Positions 39,468-54,400 of a DNA stretch of 64,000 nt are shown piece by piece. The DNA comes from Calliopsis andreniformis (Eukaryota > Arthropoda > Insecta > Hymenoptera > Andrenidae), in contig NW_027480422.1 of assembly GCF_051401765.1 (NCBI RefSeq), positions 26,802,001 through 26,866,000 on the forward strand. The letters run 5' to 3'. The notes beneath the pieces were generated by a model. That model had not been told where the DNA came from and ran no database searches. It saw nothing but the letters and a program-made list of their open reading frames with translations. A program made the translations under genes and the position numbers. The first letter of the stretch is position 1, and the number at the start of each line of letters is the position of its first letter.

Positions 39468-42400
39468 GCCAGAAGCATAAAATACAATATAAATACAACA
39501 GTTTCTCCATGGTATAAGTGGAATAATTGCAACCAGTGTGAAAGTGGTAGTCAATTCTACGTTCCGGGCAACTTAGGCTTGACTCTAGGGCGTTGTTATA
39601 CCAGATCGAATAGTTAGCGCCTACGGAGTCAACGCCAGAACCATAAAATACAATATAAATACAACAGTTCTTCATTCGTATTAACGAATAATTGCAACCA
39701 GTGTGAAAGTAATGGTCGCTTCTACGTTCCGGGCAAGCTAGACTTCACTCTAGGGAGTTGCTCCACCACATCCAATAGCTACGGCCTTAGTAGTCAACGG
39801 CAGGAGTATAAAATACAATAAAAATACAACAGTTCTTCATAGTGTAACAGGAATAACTGCAACCAGTGTGAAGGTACTGGTCATTTCTACTTTCCGGGCA
39901 ACCTAGTCTTCACCCTAGGGCGTTGCTCCACCCAGATCGAATAGCTAGGGACTTACAATTCAACGCCAGAAGCATAAAATACAATAAAAATACAACAGTT
40001 TCTCCATGGTATAAGTGGAATAATTGCAACCGGTGTGAAAGTGGTAGTAATTTCTACGTTCCGGGCAACCTAGGCTTGACTCTAGGGCGTTGTTATACCA
40101 GATCGAATAGTTAGCACCTAAGGAGTCAATGCCAGAAGCATAAAATACAAAATAAATACAACAGTTTTTCCAGCGTACAAAACGAATAATTGCAACCAGT
40201 GTGAAAGTTATGGTCATTGCTACGTTCCAGGCAACCTAGGATTGACTCTGGGGCGTTGCTCCACGATATCTAATGGTTAGGGCCTTAGAAGTCAACGCCA
40301 GAAGCATAAAATGCAATACAAATACAAGGGTTTCTCCATCGTATAAAATGAATAATGGCAAACAGTGTGAATGTAATGGTCATTTCTACGTTCCGGGCAA
40401 CCTAGGCTTCACTCCAGGGCGTTGCTGCATCAGATCGAATAGATAGGGCCTTAGAAGTCAACGCCCGAAGGATAAAATACAATAAAAATGCAACAGTTTT
40501 TCCATCGTATAACACGAATAATTGCATCCAGGGTGAAAGTGATAGTCATTTCTACGTTCCGGGCAACCTAGGCTTCACTCTAGGGTGTTGCTCCACCAGA
40601 TCGAATAGTTGGGGCCTAAGAAGTCAACACCAGGAGCATAAAATACAATTTAAATACAACAGCTTTTCCATCGTATAACAGGAATAACTACAACCAGTGT
40701 GAAGGTCCTGGTCATTTCTACGTTCCGGGCAACCTAGGCTGCACTCTAGGGTGTTCCTCAACTAGATCGAATAGTTGGGGCCTTAGAAGTCTACGACCGG
40801 AGCGTAATTTGCAAAATAAATACAACAGCTTTTCCATCGTATAAAACGAATAGTTGCAACCAGTGTGAAAGTTATTGTCATTTCTACGTTCCGGGCAACC
40901 TAGTCTTCACTCTAGGGCGTTGCTCTACCACATCGAATAGCTACGGCCTTAGAAGCCAACGCCAGAAGCATAAAATACAATATAAGTACAACAGTTTTTC
41001 CATCGTATAAAACGAATAATTGCATCCAGTGTGAATGTAATGGCCATTTCTACGTTCCGGGAAACCTAGGCTTCACTCTAGGGCGTTGCTCTACCACATG
41101 GAGTAGCTACGGCCTTAGAAGTCAAGGCCAGAAGCATAAAATACAATATAAATACAACAGTTTCTCCATGGTATTAGTGGAATAATTGCAACCAGTGTGA
41201 AAGTGGTAGTCAATTCTACGTTCCATGCATCCTAAGCTTGACTCTAGGGCGTTGTTATACCAGATCGAATAGTTAGCGCCTACGGAGTCAACGCCAGAAC
41301 CATAAAATACAATATAAACACAACAGTTCTTCACTCGTATTAACGAATAATTGCATCCGGTGTGAAGCTAATGCCCATTTCTACGTTCCGGGCTACCTAG
41401 GCTTCAATTCAGGGAGTTGCCCCAACAGATCGAATAGTTAGGGCCATCGAAGTCAACGCCAGAAGAATAAAATACGATATAAATACAACGGTTTTTACAT
41501 CGTATAGAATGAAAAATTTCAAACAGTATGAAAGTTATGGTCATTCCTACGATCCGGCAACCTAGCCTGCACTCTAGGGAGTTGCTCCACCAGATCGAAT
41601 AGTTAGGGCCTAAGAAGTCAACGCCAGAAGCATAAAATAAAATATAAATACAACAGCTTCTCTATGGAATAAGTGGAATAATTGCAACCAGTGTGAAATT
41701 GGTAGTCATTTCTACGTTCCGGGCAACCTAGGCTTCACTCTAGGGTGTTCCTCAACTAGATCGAATAGTTGGGGCCTTAGAAGTCTACGCCCGGAGCATA
41801 AAATACAAAATAAATACAACAGCTTTTCCAGCGTATAAAACGAATAGTTGCAACCAGTGTGAAAGTTATTGGCATTTCTACGTTCCGTGCAACCTAGGCT
41901 TCACTCTAGGGCGTTGCTCCACCAGATCGAATAGTTAGGGCGTTAGAAGTCAACGCCCGAAGCATAAAATACAATATAAGTACAATAGTTTTTCCATCGT
42001 ATAAAACGAATAATTGCATCCAGTGTGAATGTAATGGCCATTTCTACGTTCCGGGAAACCTAGGCTTCACTCGAGGGCGTTGTTCCACCAGATCGAATTG
42101 TTAGGGCCTAAGAAGTCAATGCCAGAAGCATAAAATACAAAACAAATACAACAGTATTTCCATCGTATAAAACGAATAATTGCAACCGGTGTGAAAATTA
42201 TTGTCATTTCTGCGTTCCGGGCAACCTAGGCTTCACTCGAGGGCGTTGTTCCACCAGAACGTATAATTAGGGCCTAAGAAGTCAACGCCAGAAGCATAAA
42301 ATACAATATAAATACAACAGATTTTCCATCGTGTAACAGGAATAATTGCAACCAGTGTGAAAGTAATGGTCATTTCTGCGTTCCGGGAACCTAGGCATCG

Positions 42401-43446
42401 CTCTAGGGCTTTGCTCCACCACATCGAATAGCTAGGGACTTAGAATTCAACGCCAGAAGCAAAAAATACAATAAAAATACAACAGTTTTGCCATCGTGAA
42501 ACAGGAATAATTGCAACCAGTGTGAAAGTAATGCCCATTTCTACGTTCCGGGTATCATAGACTTAACACTGAAGCATTGCTCCACCCAGATCGAATAGCT
42601 AGGGACTTAGAATTCAACGCCAGAAGCATAAAGTACAATAAAAATACAACAGTTTTTCATCGTATAACAGGAATAATTGCACCCAGTGTGAAAGTAATGG
42701 TCGTTTCTACGTTCCGCGCAAGCTAGGCTTCACTCTAGGGAGTTGCTCCACCACATCCAATAGCTACGGCCTTTGTTGTCAACGCCAGGAGCATAAAATA
42801 CAATAAAAATACAACAGTTTTTCATAGTGTAGCAGGAATAACTACAACCAGTGTGAAGGTACTGGTCTTTTCTACGGTCCGGGCAACCTAGGCTTCACTC
42901 TAGGGCGTTGCTCCATCAGATCGAATAGCTAGGGCCTTAGAAGTCGACGCCAGAAGCATAAAATACATTATAAATACAACAGTTTTTGCATCGTATAAAA
43001 TGAATAATTGCAAACAGTGTGAAAGTAATGGTCATTTCTACGTTCCGGGCAACCTAGGCTTCAACCTAGGGCGTTGTTCCTCCAGATCGAATAATTAGGG
43101 CCTAATAAGTTAACGCCAGAAGCATAACATAAAATATAAATACATCAGTTTTTCCATCGTATAACAGGAATAATTGCAAACAGTGTGAAAGTAATGGTCA
43201 TTTCTACATTCCGGGCAACCTAGGCTTCAATCTAGGGCGTTGTGCCACCAGATAGAATAATTAGGGCCTAAGAAGTCTACGCCAGAAACATAAGATACAA
43301 TATAAATACAACAGTTTTTCCATCGTATAAGAGGAATACCTGCAACCAGTGTGACAGGTATTGTCATTTCTACGTTCCGGGCAACCTACTCTTCACTCTA
43401 GGGCGTTGCTCTACCACATCGAATAGCTACGGCCTTAGAAGACAAG
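39468..43446 (+). repeat. HOR family B unit 2, full 24 monomers (3,979 bp)
   Basis: A full-length unit. Internally, the TTTCTCCATGGTA monomer type occurs three times: at the unit start, three monomers later, and ten monomers from the start. It shares with units 3 and 4 GCATCCAGGGTG near 40,520, CTAAGCTTGAC near 41,230 and AATTCAGGGAGTTGCC near 41,405. Those differ from units 1 and 5. Confidence 0.9.
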
Positions 43447-46400
43447 GCCAGAAGCATAAAATACAATATAAATACAACAGTTTCTCCATGGTATAAGTGG
43501 AATAATTGCAACCAGTGTGAAAGTGGTAGTCAATTCTACGTTCCGGGCAACTTAGGCTTGACTCTAGGGCGTTGTTATACCAGATCGAATAGTTAGCGCC
43601 TACGGAGTCAACGCCAGAACCATAAAATACAATATAAATACAACAGTTCTTCATTCGTATTAACGAATAATTGCAACCAGTGTGAAAGGAATGGTCGTTT
43701 CTACGTTCCGGGCAAGCTAGACTTCACTCTAGGGAGTTGCTCCACCACATCCAATAGCTACGGCCTTAGTAGTCAACGGCAGGAGCATAAAATACAATAA
43801 AAATACAACAGTTCTTCATAGTGTGACAGGAATAACTGCAACCAGTGTGAAGGTACTGGTCATTTCTACTTTCCGGGCAACCTAGTCTTCACCCTAGGGC
43901 GTTGCTCCACCCAGATCGAATAGCTGGGGACTTACAATTCAACGCCAGAAGCATAAAATACAATAAAAATACAACAGTTTCTCCATGGTATAAGTGGAAT
44001 AATTGCAACCGGTGTGAAAGTGGTAGTAATTTCTACGTTCCGGGCAACCTAGGCTTGACTCTAGGGCGTTGTTATACCAGATCGAATAGTTAGCACCTAA
44101 GGAGTCAATGCCAGAAGCATAAAATACAAAATAAATACAACAGTTTTTCCAGCGTACAAAACGAATAATTGCAACCAGTGTGAAAGTTATGGTCATTGCT
44201 ACGTTCCAGGCAACCTAGGATTGACTCTGGGGCGTTGCTCCACGATATCTAATGGTTAGGGCCTTAGAAGTCAACGCCAGAAGCATAAAATGCAATACAA
44301 ATACAAGGGTTTCTCCATCGTATAAAATGAATAATGGCAAACAGTGTGAATGTAATGGTCATTTCTACGTTCCGGGCAACCTAGGCTTCACTCCAGGGCG
44401 TTGCTGCATCAGATCGAATAGATAGGGCCTTAGAAGTCAACGCCCGAAGGATAAAATACAATAAAAATGCAACAGTTTTTCCATCGTATAACACGAATAA
44501 TTGCATCCAGGGTGAAAGTGATAGTCATTTCTACGTTCCGGGCAACCTAGGCTTCACTCTAGGGTGTTGCTCCACCAGATCGAATAGTTGGGGCCTAAGA
44601 AGTCAACACCAGGAGCATAAAATACAATTTAAATACAACAGCTTTTCCATCGTATAACAGGAATAACTACAACCAGTGTGAAGGTCCTGGTCATTTCTAC
44701 GTTCCGGGCAACCTAGGCTGCACTCTAGGGTGTTCCTCAACTAGATCGAATAGTTGGGGCCTTAGAAGTCTACGACCGGAGCGTAATTTGCAAAATAAAT
44801 ACAACAGCTTTTCCATCGTATAAAACGAATGGTTGCAACCAGTGTGAAAGTTATTGTCATTTCTACGTTCCGGGCAACCTAGTCTTCACTCTAGGGCGTT
44901 GCTCTACCACATCGAATAGCTACGGCCTTAGAAGCCAACGCCAGAAGCATAAAATACAATATAAGTACAACAGTTTTTCCATCGTATAAAACGAATAATT
45001 GCATCCAGTGTGAATGTAATGGCCATTTCTACGTTCCGGGAAACCTAGGCTTCACTCTAGGGCGTTGCTCTACCACATGGAGTAGCTACGGCCTTAGAAG
45101 TCAAGGCCAGAAGCATAAAATACAATATAAATACAACAGGTTCTCCATGGTATTAGTGGAATAATTGCAACCAGTGTGAAAGTGGTAGTCAATTCTACGT
45201 TCCATGCATCCTAAGCTTGACTCTAGGGCGTTGTTATACCAGATCGAATAGTTAGCGCCTACGGAGTCAACGCCAGAACCATAAAATACAATATAAATAC
45301 AACAGTTCTTCACTCGTATTAACGAATAATTGCATCCGGTGTGAAGCTAATGCCCATTTCTACGTTCCGGGCTACCTAGGCTTCAATTCAGGGAGTTGCC
45401 CCAACAGATCGAATAGTTAGGGCCATCGAAGTCAACGCCAGAAGAATAAAATACGATATAAATACAACGGTTTTTACATCGTATAGAATGAAAAATTTCA
45501 AACAGTATGAAAGTTATGGTCATTCCTACGATCCGGAAACCTAGCCTGCACTCTAGGGAGTTGCTCCACCAGATCGAATAGTTAGGGCCTAAGAAGTCAA
45601 CGCCAGAAGCATAAAATAAAATATAAATACAACAGCTTCTCTATGGAATAAGTGGAATAATTGCAACCAGTGTGAAATTGGTAGTCATTTCTACGTTCCG
45701 GGCAACCTAGGCTTCACTCTAGGGTGTTCCTCAACTAGATCGAATAGTTGGGGCCTTAGAAGTCTACGCCCGGAGCATAAAATACAAAATAAATACAACA
45801 GCTTTTCCAGCGTATAAAACGAATAGTTGCAACCAGTGTGAAAGTTATTGGCATTTCTACGTTCCGTGCAACCTAGGCTTCACTCTAGGGCGTTGCTCCA
45901 CCAGATCGAATAGTTAGGGCGTTAGAAGTCAACGCCCGAAGCATAAAATACAATATAAGTACAATAGTTTTTCCATCGTATAAAACGAATAATTGCATCC
46001 AGTGTGAATGTAATGGCCATTTCTACGTTCCGGGAAACCTAGGCTTCACTCGAGGGCGTTGTTCCACCAGATCGAATTGTTAGGGCCTAAGAAGTCAATG
46101 CCAGAAGCATAAAATACAAAACAAATACAACAGTATTTCCATCGTATAAAACGAATAATTGCAACCGGTGTGAAAATTATTGTCATTTCTGCGTTCCGGG
46201 CAACCTAGGCTTCACTCGAGGGCGTTGTTCCACCAGAACGTATAATTAGGGCCTAAGAAGTCAACGCCAGAAGCATAAAATACAATATAAATACAACAGA
46301 TTTTCCATCGTGTAACAGGAATAATTGCAACCAGTGTGAAAGTAATGGTCATTTCTGCGTTCCGGGAACCTAGGCATCGCTCTAGGGCTTTGCTCCACCA

Positions 46401-47425
46401 CATCGAATAGCTAGGGACTTAGAATTCAACGCCAGAAGCAAAAAATACAATAAAAATACAACAGTTTTGCCATCGTAAAACAGGAATAATTGCAACCAGT
46501 GTGAAAGTAATGCCCATTTCTATGTTCCGGGTATCATAGACTTAACACTGAAGCATTGCTCCACCCAGATCGAATAGCTAGGGACTTAGAATTCAACGCC
46601 AGAAGCATAAAGTACAATAAAAATACAACAGTTTTTCATCGTATAACAGGAATAATTGCACCCAGTGTGAAAGTAATGGTCGTTTCTACGTTCCGCGCAA
46701 GCTAGGCTTCACTCTAGGGAGTTGCTCCACCACATCCAATAGCTACGGCCTTTGTAGTCAACGCCAGGAGCATAAAATACAATAAAAATACAACAGTTTT
46801 TCATAGTGTAGCAGGAATAACTACAACCAGTGTGAAGGTACTGGTCTTTTCTACGGTCCGGGCAACCTAGGCTTCACTCTAGGGCGTTGCTCCATCAGAT
46901 CGAATAGCTAGGGCCTTAGAAGTCGACGCCAGAAGCATAAAATACATTATAAATACAACAGTTTTTGCATCGTATAAAATGAATAATTGCAAACAGTGTG
47001 AAAGTAATGGTCATTTCTACGTTCCGGGCAACCTAGGCTTCAACCTAGGGCGTTGTTCCTCCAGATCGAATAATTAGGGCCTAATAAGTTAACGCCAGAA
47101 GCATAACATAAAATATAAATACATCAGTTTTTCCATCGTATAACAGGAATAATTGCAAACAGTGTGAAAGTAATGGTCATTTCTACATTCCGGGCAACCT
47201 AGGCTTCAATCTAGGGCGTTGTGCCACCAGATAGAATAATTAGGGCCTAAGAAGTCTACGCCGGAAACATAAGATACAATATAAATACAACAGTTTTTCC
47301 ATCGTATAATAGGAATACCTGCAACCAGTGTGACAGGTATTGTCATTTCTACGTTCCGGGCAACCTACTCTTCACTCTAGGGCGTTGCTCTACCACATCG
47401 AATAGCTACGGCCTTAGAAGACAAG
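43447..47425 (+). repeat. HOR family B unit 3, full 24 monomers (3,979 bp)
   Basis: Full length. It shares CGAATGGTTGC (near 44,827) and AACAGGTTCTCC (near 45,136) only with unit 4, marking these two as the most recently related pair. GAATAGCTGGGGAC near 43,918 is shared with units 4 and 5. Confidence 0.92.
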
Positions 47426-50400
47426 GCCAGAAGCATAAAATACAATATAAATACAACAGTTTCTCCATGGTATAAGTGGAATAATTGCAACCAGTGTGAA
47501 AGTGGTAGTCAATTCTACGTTCCGGGCAACTTAGGCTTGACTCTAGGGCGTTGTTATACCAGATCGAATAGTTAGCGCCTACGGAGTCAACGCCAGAACC
47601 ATAAAATACAATATAAATACAACAGTTCTTCATTCGTATTAACGAATAATTGCAACCAGTGTGAAAGGAATGGTCGTTTCTACGTTCCGGGCAAGCTAGA
47701 CTTCACTCTAGGGAGTTGCTCCACCACATCCAATAGCTACGGCCTTAGTAGTCAACGGCAGGAGCATAAAATACAATAAAAATACAACAGTTCTTCATAG
47801 TGTGACAGGAATAACTGCAACCAGTGTGAAGGTACTGGTCATTTCTACTTTCCGGGCAACCTAGTCTTCACCCTAGGGCGTTGCTCCACCCAGATCGAAT
47901 AGCTGGGGACTTACAATTCAACGCCAGAAGCATAAAATACAATAAAAATACAACAGTTTCTCCATGGTATAAGTGGAATAATTGCAACCGGTGTGAAAGT
48001 GGTAGTAATTTCTACGTTCCGGGCAACCTAGGCTTGACTCTAGGGCGTTGTTATACCAGATCGAATAGTTAGCACCTAAGGAGTCAATGCCAGAAGCATA
48101 AAATACAAAATAAATACAACAGTTTTTCCAGCGTACAAAACGAATAATTGCAACCAGTGTGAAAGTTATGGTCATTGCTACGTTCCAGGCAACCTAGGAT
48201 TGACTCTGGGGTGTTGCTCCACGATATCTAATGGTTAGGGCCTTAGAAGTCAACGCCAGAAGCATAAAATGCAATACAAATACAAGGGTTTCTCCATCGT
48301 ATAAAATGAATAATGGCAAACAGTGTGAATGTAATGGTCATTTCTACGTTCCGGGCAACCTAGGCTTCACTCCAGGGCGTTGCTGCATCAGATCGAATAG
48401 ATAGGGCCTTAGAAGTCAACGCCCGAAGGATAAAATACAATAAAAATGCAACAGTTTTTCCATCGTATAACACGAATAATTGCATCCAGGGTGAAAGTGA
48501 TAGTCATTTCTACGTTCCGGGCAACCTAGGCTTCACTCTAGGGTGTTGCTCCACCAGATCGAATAGTTGGGGCCTAAGAAGTCAACACCAGGAGCATAAA
48601 ATACAATTTAAATACAACAGCTTTTCCATCGTATAACAGGAATAACTACAACCAGTGTGAAGGTCCTGGTCATTTCTACGTTCCGGGCAACCTAGGCTGC
48701 ACTCTAGGGTGTTCCTCAACTAGATCGAATAGTTGGGGCCTTAGAAGTCTACGACCGGAGCGTAATTTGCAAAATAAATACAACAGCTTTTCCATCGTAT
48801 AAAACGAATGGTTGCAACCAGTGTGAAAGTTATTGTCATTTCTACGTTCCGGGCAACCTAGTCTTCACTCTAGGGCGTTGCTCTACCACATCGAATAGCT
48901 ACGGCCTTAGAAGCCAACGCCAGAAGCATAAAATACAATATAAGTACAACAGTTTTTCCATCGTATAAAACGAATAATTGCATCCAGTGTGAATGTAATG
49001 GCCATTTCTACGTTCCGGGAAACCTAGGCTTCACTCTAGGGCGTTGCTCTACCACATGGAGTAGCTACGGCCTTAGAAGTCAAGGCCAGAAGCATAAAAT
49101 ACAATATAAATACAACAGGTTCTCCATGGTATTAGTGGAATAATTGCAACCAGTGTGAAAGTGGTAGTCAATTCTACGTTCCATGCATCCTAAGCTTGAC
49201 TCTAGGGCGTTGTTATACCAGATCGAATAGTTAGCGCCTACGGAGTCAACGCCAGAACCATAAAATACAATATAAATACAACAGTTCTTCACTCGTATTA
49301 ACGAATAATTGCATCCGGTGTGAAGCTAATGCCCATTTCTACGTTCCGGGCTACCTAGGCTTCAATTCAGGGAGTTGCCCCAACAGATCGAATAGTTAGG
49401 GCCATCGAAGTCAACGCCAGAAGAATAAAATACGATATAAATACAACGGTTTTTACATCGTATAGAATGAAAAATTTCAAACAGTATGAAAGTTATGGTC
49501 ATTCCTACGATCCGGCAACCTAGCCTGCACTCTAGGGAGTTGCTCCACCAGATCGAATAGTTAGGGCCTAAGAAGTCAACGCCAGAAGCATAAAATAAAA
49601 TATAAATACAACAGCTTCTCTATGGAATAAGTGGAATAATTGCAACCAGTGTGAAATTGGTAGTCATTTCTACGTTCCGGGCAACCTAGGCTTCACTCTA
49701 GGGTGTTCCTCAACTAGATCGAATAGTTGGGGCCTTAGAAGTCTACGCCCGGAGCATAAAATACAAAATAAATACAACAGCTTTTCCAGCGTATAAAACG
49801 AATAGTTGCAACCAGTGTGAAAGTTATTGGCATTTCTACGTTCCGTGCAACCTAGGCTTCACTCTAGGGCGTTGCTCCACCAGATCGAATAGTTAGGGCG
49901 TTAGAAGTCAACGCCCGAAGCATAAAATACAATATAAGTACAATAGTTTTTCCATCGTATAAAACGAATAATTGCATCCAGTGTGAATGTAATGGCCATT
50001 TCTACGTTCCGGGAAACCTAGGCTTCACTCGAGGGCGTTGTTCCACCAGATCGAATTGTTAGGGCCTAAGAAGTCAATGCCAGAAGCATAAAATACAAAA
50101 CAAATACAACAGTATTTCCATCGTATAAAACGAATAATTGCAACCGGTGTGAAAATTATTGTCATTTCTGCGTTCCGGGCAACCTAGGCTTCACTCGAGG
50201 GCGTTGTTCCACCAGAACGTATAATTAGGGCCTAAGAAGTCAACGCCAAAAGCATAAAATACAATATAAATACAACAGATTTTCCATCGTGTAACAGGAA
50301 TAATTGCAACCAGTGTGAAAGTAATGGTCATTTCTGCGTTCCGGGAACCTAGGCATCGCTCTAGGGCTTTGCTCCACCACATCGAATAGCTAGGGACTTA

Positions 50401-51404
50401 GAATTCAACGCCAGAAGCAAAAAATACAATAAAAATACAACAGTTTTGCCATCGTAAAACAGGAATAATTGCAACCAGTGTGAAAGTAATGCCCATTTCT
50501 ATGTTCCGGGTATCATAGACTTAACACTGAAGCATTGCTCCACCCAGATCGAATAGCTAGGGACTTAGAATTCAACGCCAGAAGCATAAAGTACAATAAA
50601 AATACAACAGTTTTTCATCGTATAACAGGAATAATTGCACCCAGTGTGAAAGTAATGGTCGTTTCTACGTTCCGCGCAAGCTAGGCTTCACTCTAGGGAG
50701 TTGCTCCACCACATCCAATAGCTACGGCCTTTGTAGTCAACGCCAGGAGCATAAAATACAATAAAAATACAACAGTTTTTCATAGTGTAGCAGGAATAAC
50801 TACAACCAGTGTGAAGGTACTGGTCTTTTCTACGGTCCGGGCAACCTAGGCTTCACTCTAGGGCGTTGCTCCATCAGATCGAATAGCTAGGGCCTTAGAA
50901 GTCGACGCCAGAAGCATAAAATACATTATAAATACAACAGTTTTTGCATCGTATAAAATGAATAATTGCAAACAGTGTGAAAGTAATGGTCATTTCTACG
51001 TTCCGGGCAACCTAGGCTTCAACCTAGGGCGTTGTTCCTCCAGATCGAATAATTAGGGCCTAATAAGTTAACGCCAGAAGCATAACATAAAATATAAATA
51101 CATCAGTTTTTCCATCGTATAACAGGAATAATTGCAAACAGTGTGAAAGTAATGGTCATTTCTACATTCCGGGCAACCTAGGCTTCAATCTAGGGCGTTG
51201 TGCCACCAGATAGAATAATTAGGGCCTAAGAAGTCTACGCCAGAAACATAAGATACAATATAAATACAACAGTTTTTCCATCGTATAATAGGAATACCTG
51301 CAACCAGTGTGACAGGTATTGTCATTTCTACGTTCCGGGCAACCTACTCTTCACTCTAGGGCGTTGCTCTACCACATCGAATAGCTACGGCCTTAGAAGA
51401 CAAG
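47426..51404 (+). repeat. HOR family B unit 4, full 24 monomers (3,979 bp)
   Basis: Full length and nearly identical to unit 3. Private differences include GGGGTGTTGC near 48,209 (a CpG to TpG change) and CGCCAAAAGC near 50,244. Confidence 0.92.
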
Positions 51405-54400
51405 GCCAGAAGCATAAAATACAATATAAATACAACAGTTTCTCCATGGTATAAGTGGAATAATTGCAACCAGTGTGAAAGTGGTAGTCAATTCTACGTT
51501 CCGGGCAACTTAGGCTTGACTCTAGGGCGTTGTTATACCAGATCGAATAGTTAGCGCCTACGGAGTCAACGCCAGAACCATAAAATACAATATAAATACA
51601 ACAGTTCTTCATTCGTATTAACGAATAATTGCAACCAGTGTGAAAGGAATGGTCGTTTCTACGTTCCGGGCAAGCTAGACTTCACTCTAGGGAGTTGCTC
51701 CACCACATCCAATAGCTACGGCCTTAGTAGTCAACGGCAGGAGCATAAAATACAATAAAAATACAACAGTTCTTCATAGTGTGACAGGAATAACTGCAAC
51801 CAGTGTGAAGGTACTGGTCATTTCTACTTTCCGGGCAACCTAGTCTTCACCCTAGGGCGTTGCTCCACCCAGATCGAATAGCTGGGGACTTACAATTCAA
51901 CGCCAGAAGCATAAAATACAATAAAAATACAACAGTTTCTCCATGGTATAAGTGGAATAATTGCAACCGGTGTGAAAGTGGTAGTAATTTCTACGTTCCG
52001 GGCAACCTAGGCTTGACTCTAGGGCGTTGTTATACCTGATCGAATAGTTAGCACCTAAGGAGTCAATGCCAGAAGCATAAAATACAAAATAAATACAACA
52101 GTTTTTCCAGCGTATAAAACGAATAATTGCAACCAGTGTGAAAGTTATGGTCATTGCTACGTTCCAGGCAACCTAGGATTGACTCTGGGGCGTTGCTCCA
52201 CGATATCTAATGGTTAGGGCCTTAGAAGTCAACGCCAGAAGCATAAAATGCAATACAAATACAAGGGTTTCTCCATCGTATAAAATGAATAATGGCAAAC
52301 AGTGTGAATGTAATGGTCATTTCTACGTTCCGGGCAACCTAGGCTTCACTCCAGGGCGTTGCTGCATCAGATCGAATAGTTAGGGCCTTAGAAGTCAACG
52401 CCCGAAGGATAAAATACAATAAAAATGCAACAGTTTTTCCATCGTATAACACGAATAATTGCAACCAGGGTGAAAGTGATAGTCATTTCTACGTTCCGGG
52501 CAACCTAGGCTTCACTCTAGGGTGTTGCTCCACCAGATCGAATAGTTGGGGCCTAAGAAGTCAACACCAGGAGCATAAAATACAATTTAAATACAACAGC
52601 TTTTCCATCGTATAACAGGAATAACTACAACCAGTGTGAAGGTCCTGGTCATTTCTACGTTCCGGGCAACCTAGGCTGCACTCTAGGGTGTTCCTCAACT
52701 AGATCGAATAGTTGGGGCCTTAGAAGTCTACGACCGGAGCATAATTTGCAAAATAAATACAATAGCTTTTCCATCGTATAAACCGAATAGTTGCAACCAG
52801 TGTGAAAGTTATTGTCATTTCTACGTTCCGGGCAACCTAGTCTTCACTCTAGGGCGTTGCTCTACCACATCGAATAGCTACGGCCTTAGAAGCCAACGCC
52901 AGAAGCATAAAATACAATATAAGTACAACAGTTTTTCCATCGTATAAAACGAATAATTGCATCCAGTGTGAATGTAATGGCCATTTCTACGTTCCGGGAA
53001 ACCTAGGCTTCACTTTAGGGCGTTGCTCTACCACATGGAGTAGCTACGGCCTTAGAAGTCAAGGCCAGAAGCATAAAATACAATATAAATACAACAGTTT
53101 CTCCATGGTATTAGTGGAATAATTGCAACCAGTGTGAAAGTGGTAGTCAATTCTACGTTCCATGCATCCTAGGCTTGACTCTAGGGCGTTGTTATACCAG
53201 ATCGAATAGTTAGCGCCTACGGAGTCAACGCCAGAACCATAAAATACAATATAAATACAACAGTTCTTCACTCGTATTAACGAATAATTGCATCCGGTGT
53301 GAAGCTAATGCCCATTTCTACGTTCCGGGCTACCTAGGCTTCAATCCAGGGCGTTGCCCCATCAGATCGAATAGTTAGGGCCATCGAAGTCAACGCCAGA
53401 AGAATAAAATACGATATAAATACAACGGTTTTTACATCGTATAGAATGCAAAATTTCAAACAGTATGAAAGTTATGGTCATTCCTACGATCCGGCAACCT
53501 AGCCTGCACTCTAGGGAGTTGCTCCACCAGATCGAATAGTTAGGGCCTAAGAAGTCAACGCCAGAAGCATAAAATAAAATATAAATACAACAGCTTCTCT
53601 ATGGAATAAGTGGAATAATTGCAACCAGTGTGAAATTGGTAGTCATTTCTACGTTCCGGGCAACCTAGGCTTCACTCTAGGGTGTTCCTCAACTAGATCG
53701 AATAGTTGGGGCCTTAGAAGTCTACGCCCGGAGCATAAAATACAAAATAAATACAACAGCTTTTCCATCGTATAAAACGAATAGTTGCAACCAGTGTGAA
53801 AGTTATTGGCATTTCTACGTTCCGTGCAACCTAGGCTTCACTCTAGGGCGTTGCTCCACCAGATCGAATAGTTAGGGCGTTAGAAGTCAACGCCCGAAGC
53901 ATAAAATACAATATAAGTACAATAGTTTTTCCATCGTATAAAACGAATAATTGCAACCGGTGTGAAAATTATTGTCATTTCTGCGTTCCGGGCAACCTAG
54001 GCTTCACTCGAGGGCGTTGTTCCACCAGAACGTATAATTAGGGCCTAAGAAGTCAACGCCAGAAGCATAAAATACAATATAAATACAACAGATTTTCCAT
54101 CGTGTAACAGGAATAATTGCAACCAGTGTGAAAGTAATGGTCATTTCTGCGTTCCGGGAACCTAGGCATCGCTCTAGGGCTTTGCTCCACCACATCGAAT
54201 AGCTAGGGACTTAGAATTCAACGCCAGAAGCAAAAAATACAATAAAAATACAACAGTTTTGCCATCGTAAAACAGGAATAATTGCAACCAGTGTGAAAGT
54301 AATGCCCATTTCTACGTTCCGGGTATCATAGACTTAACACTGAAGCATTGCTCCACCCAGATCGAATAGCTAGGGACTTAGAATTCAACGCCAGATGCAT

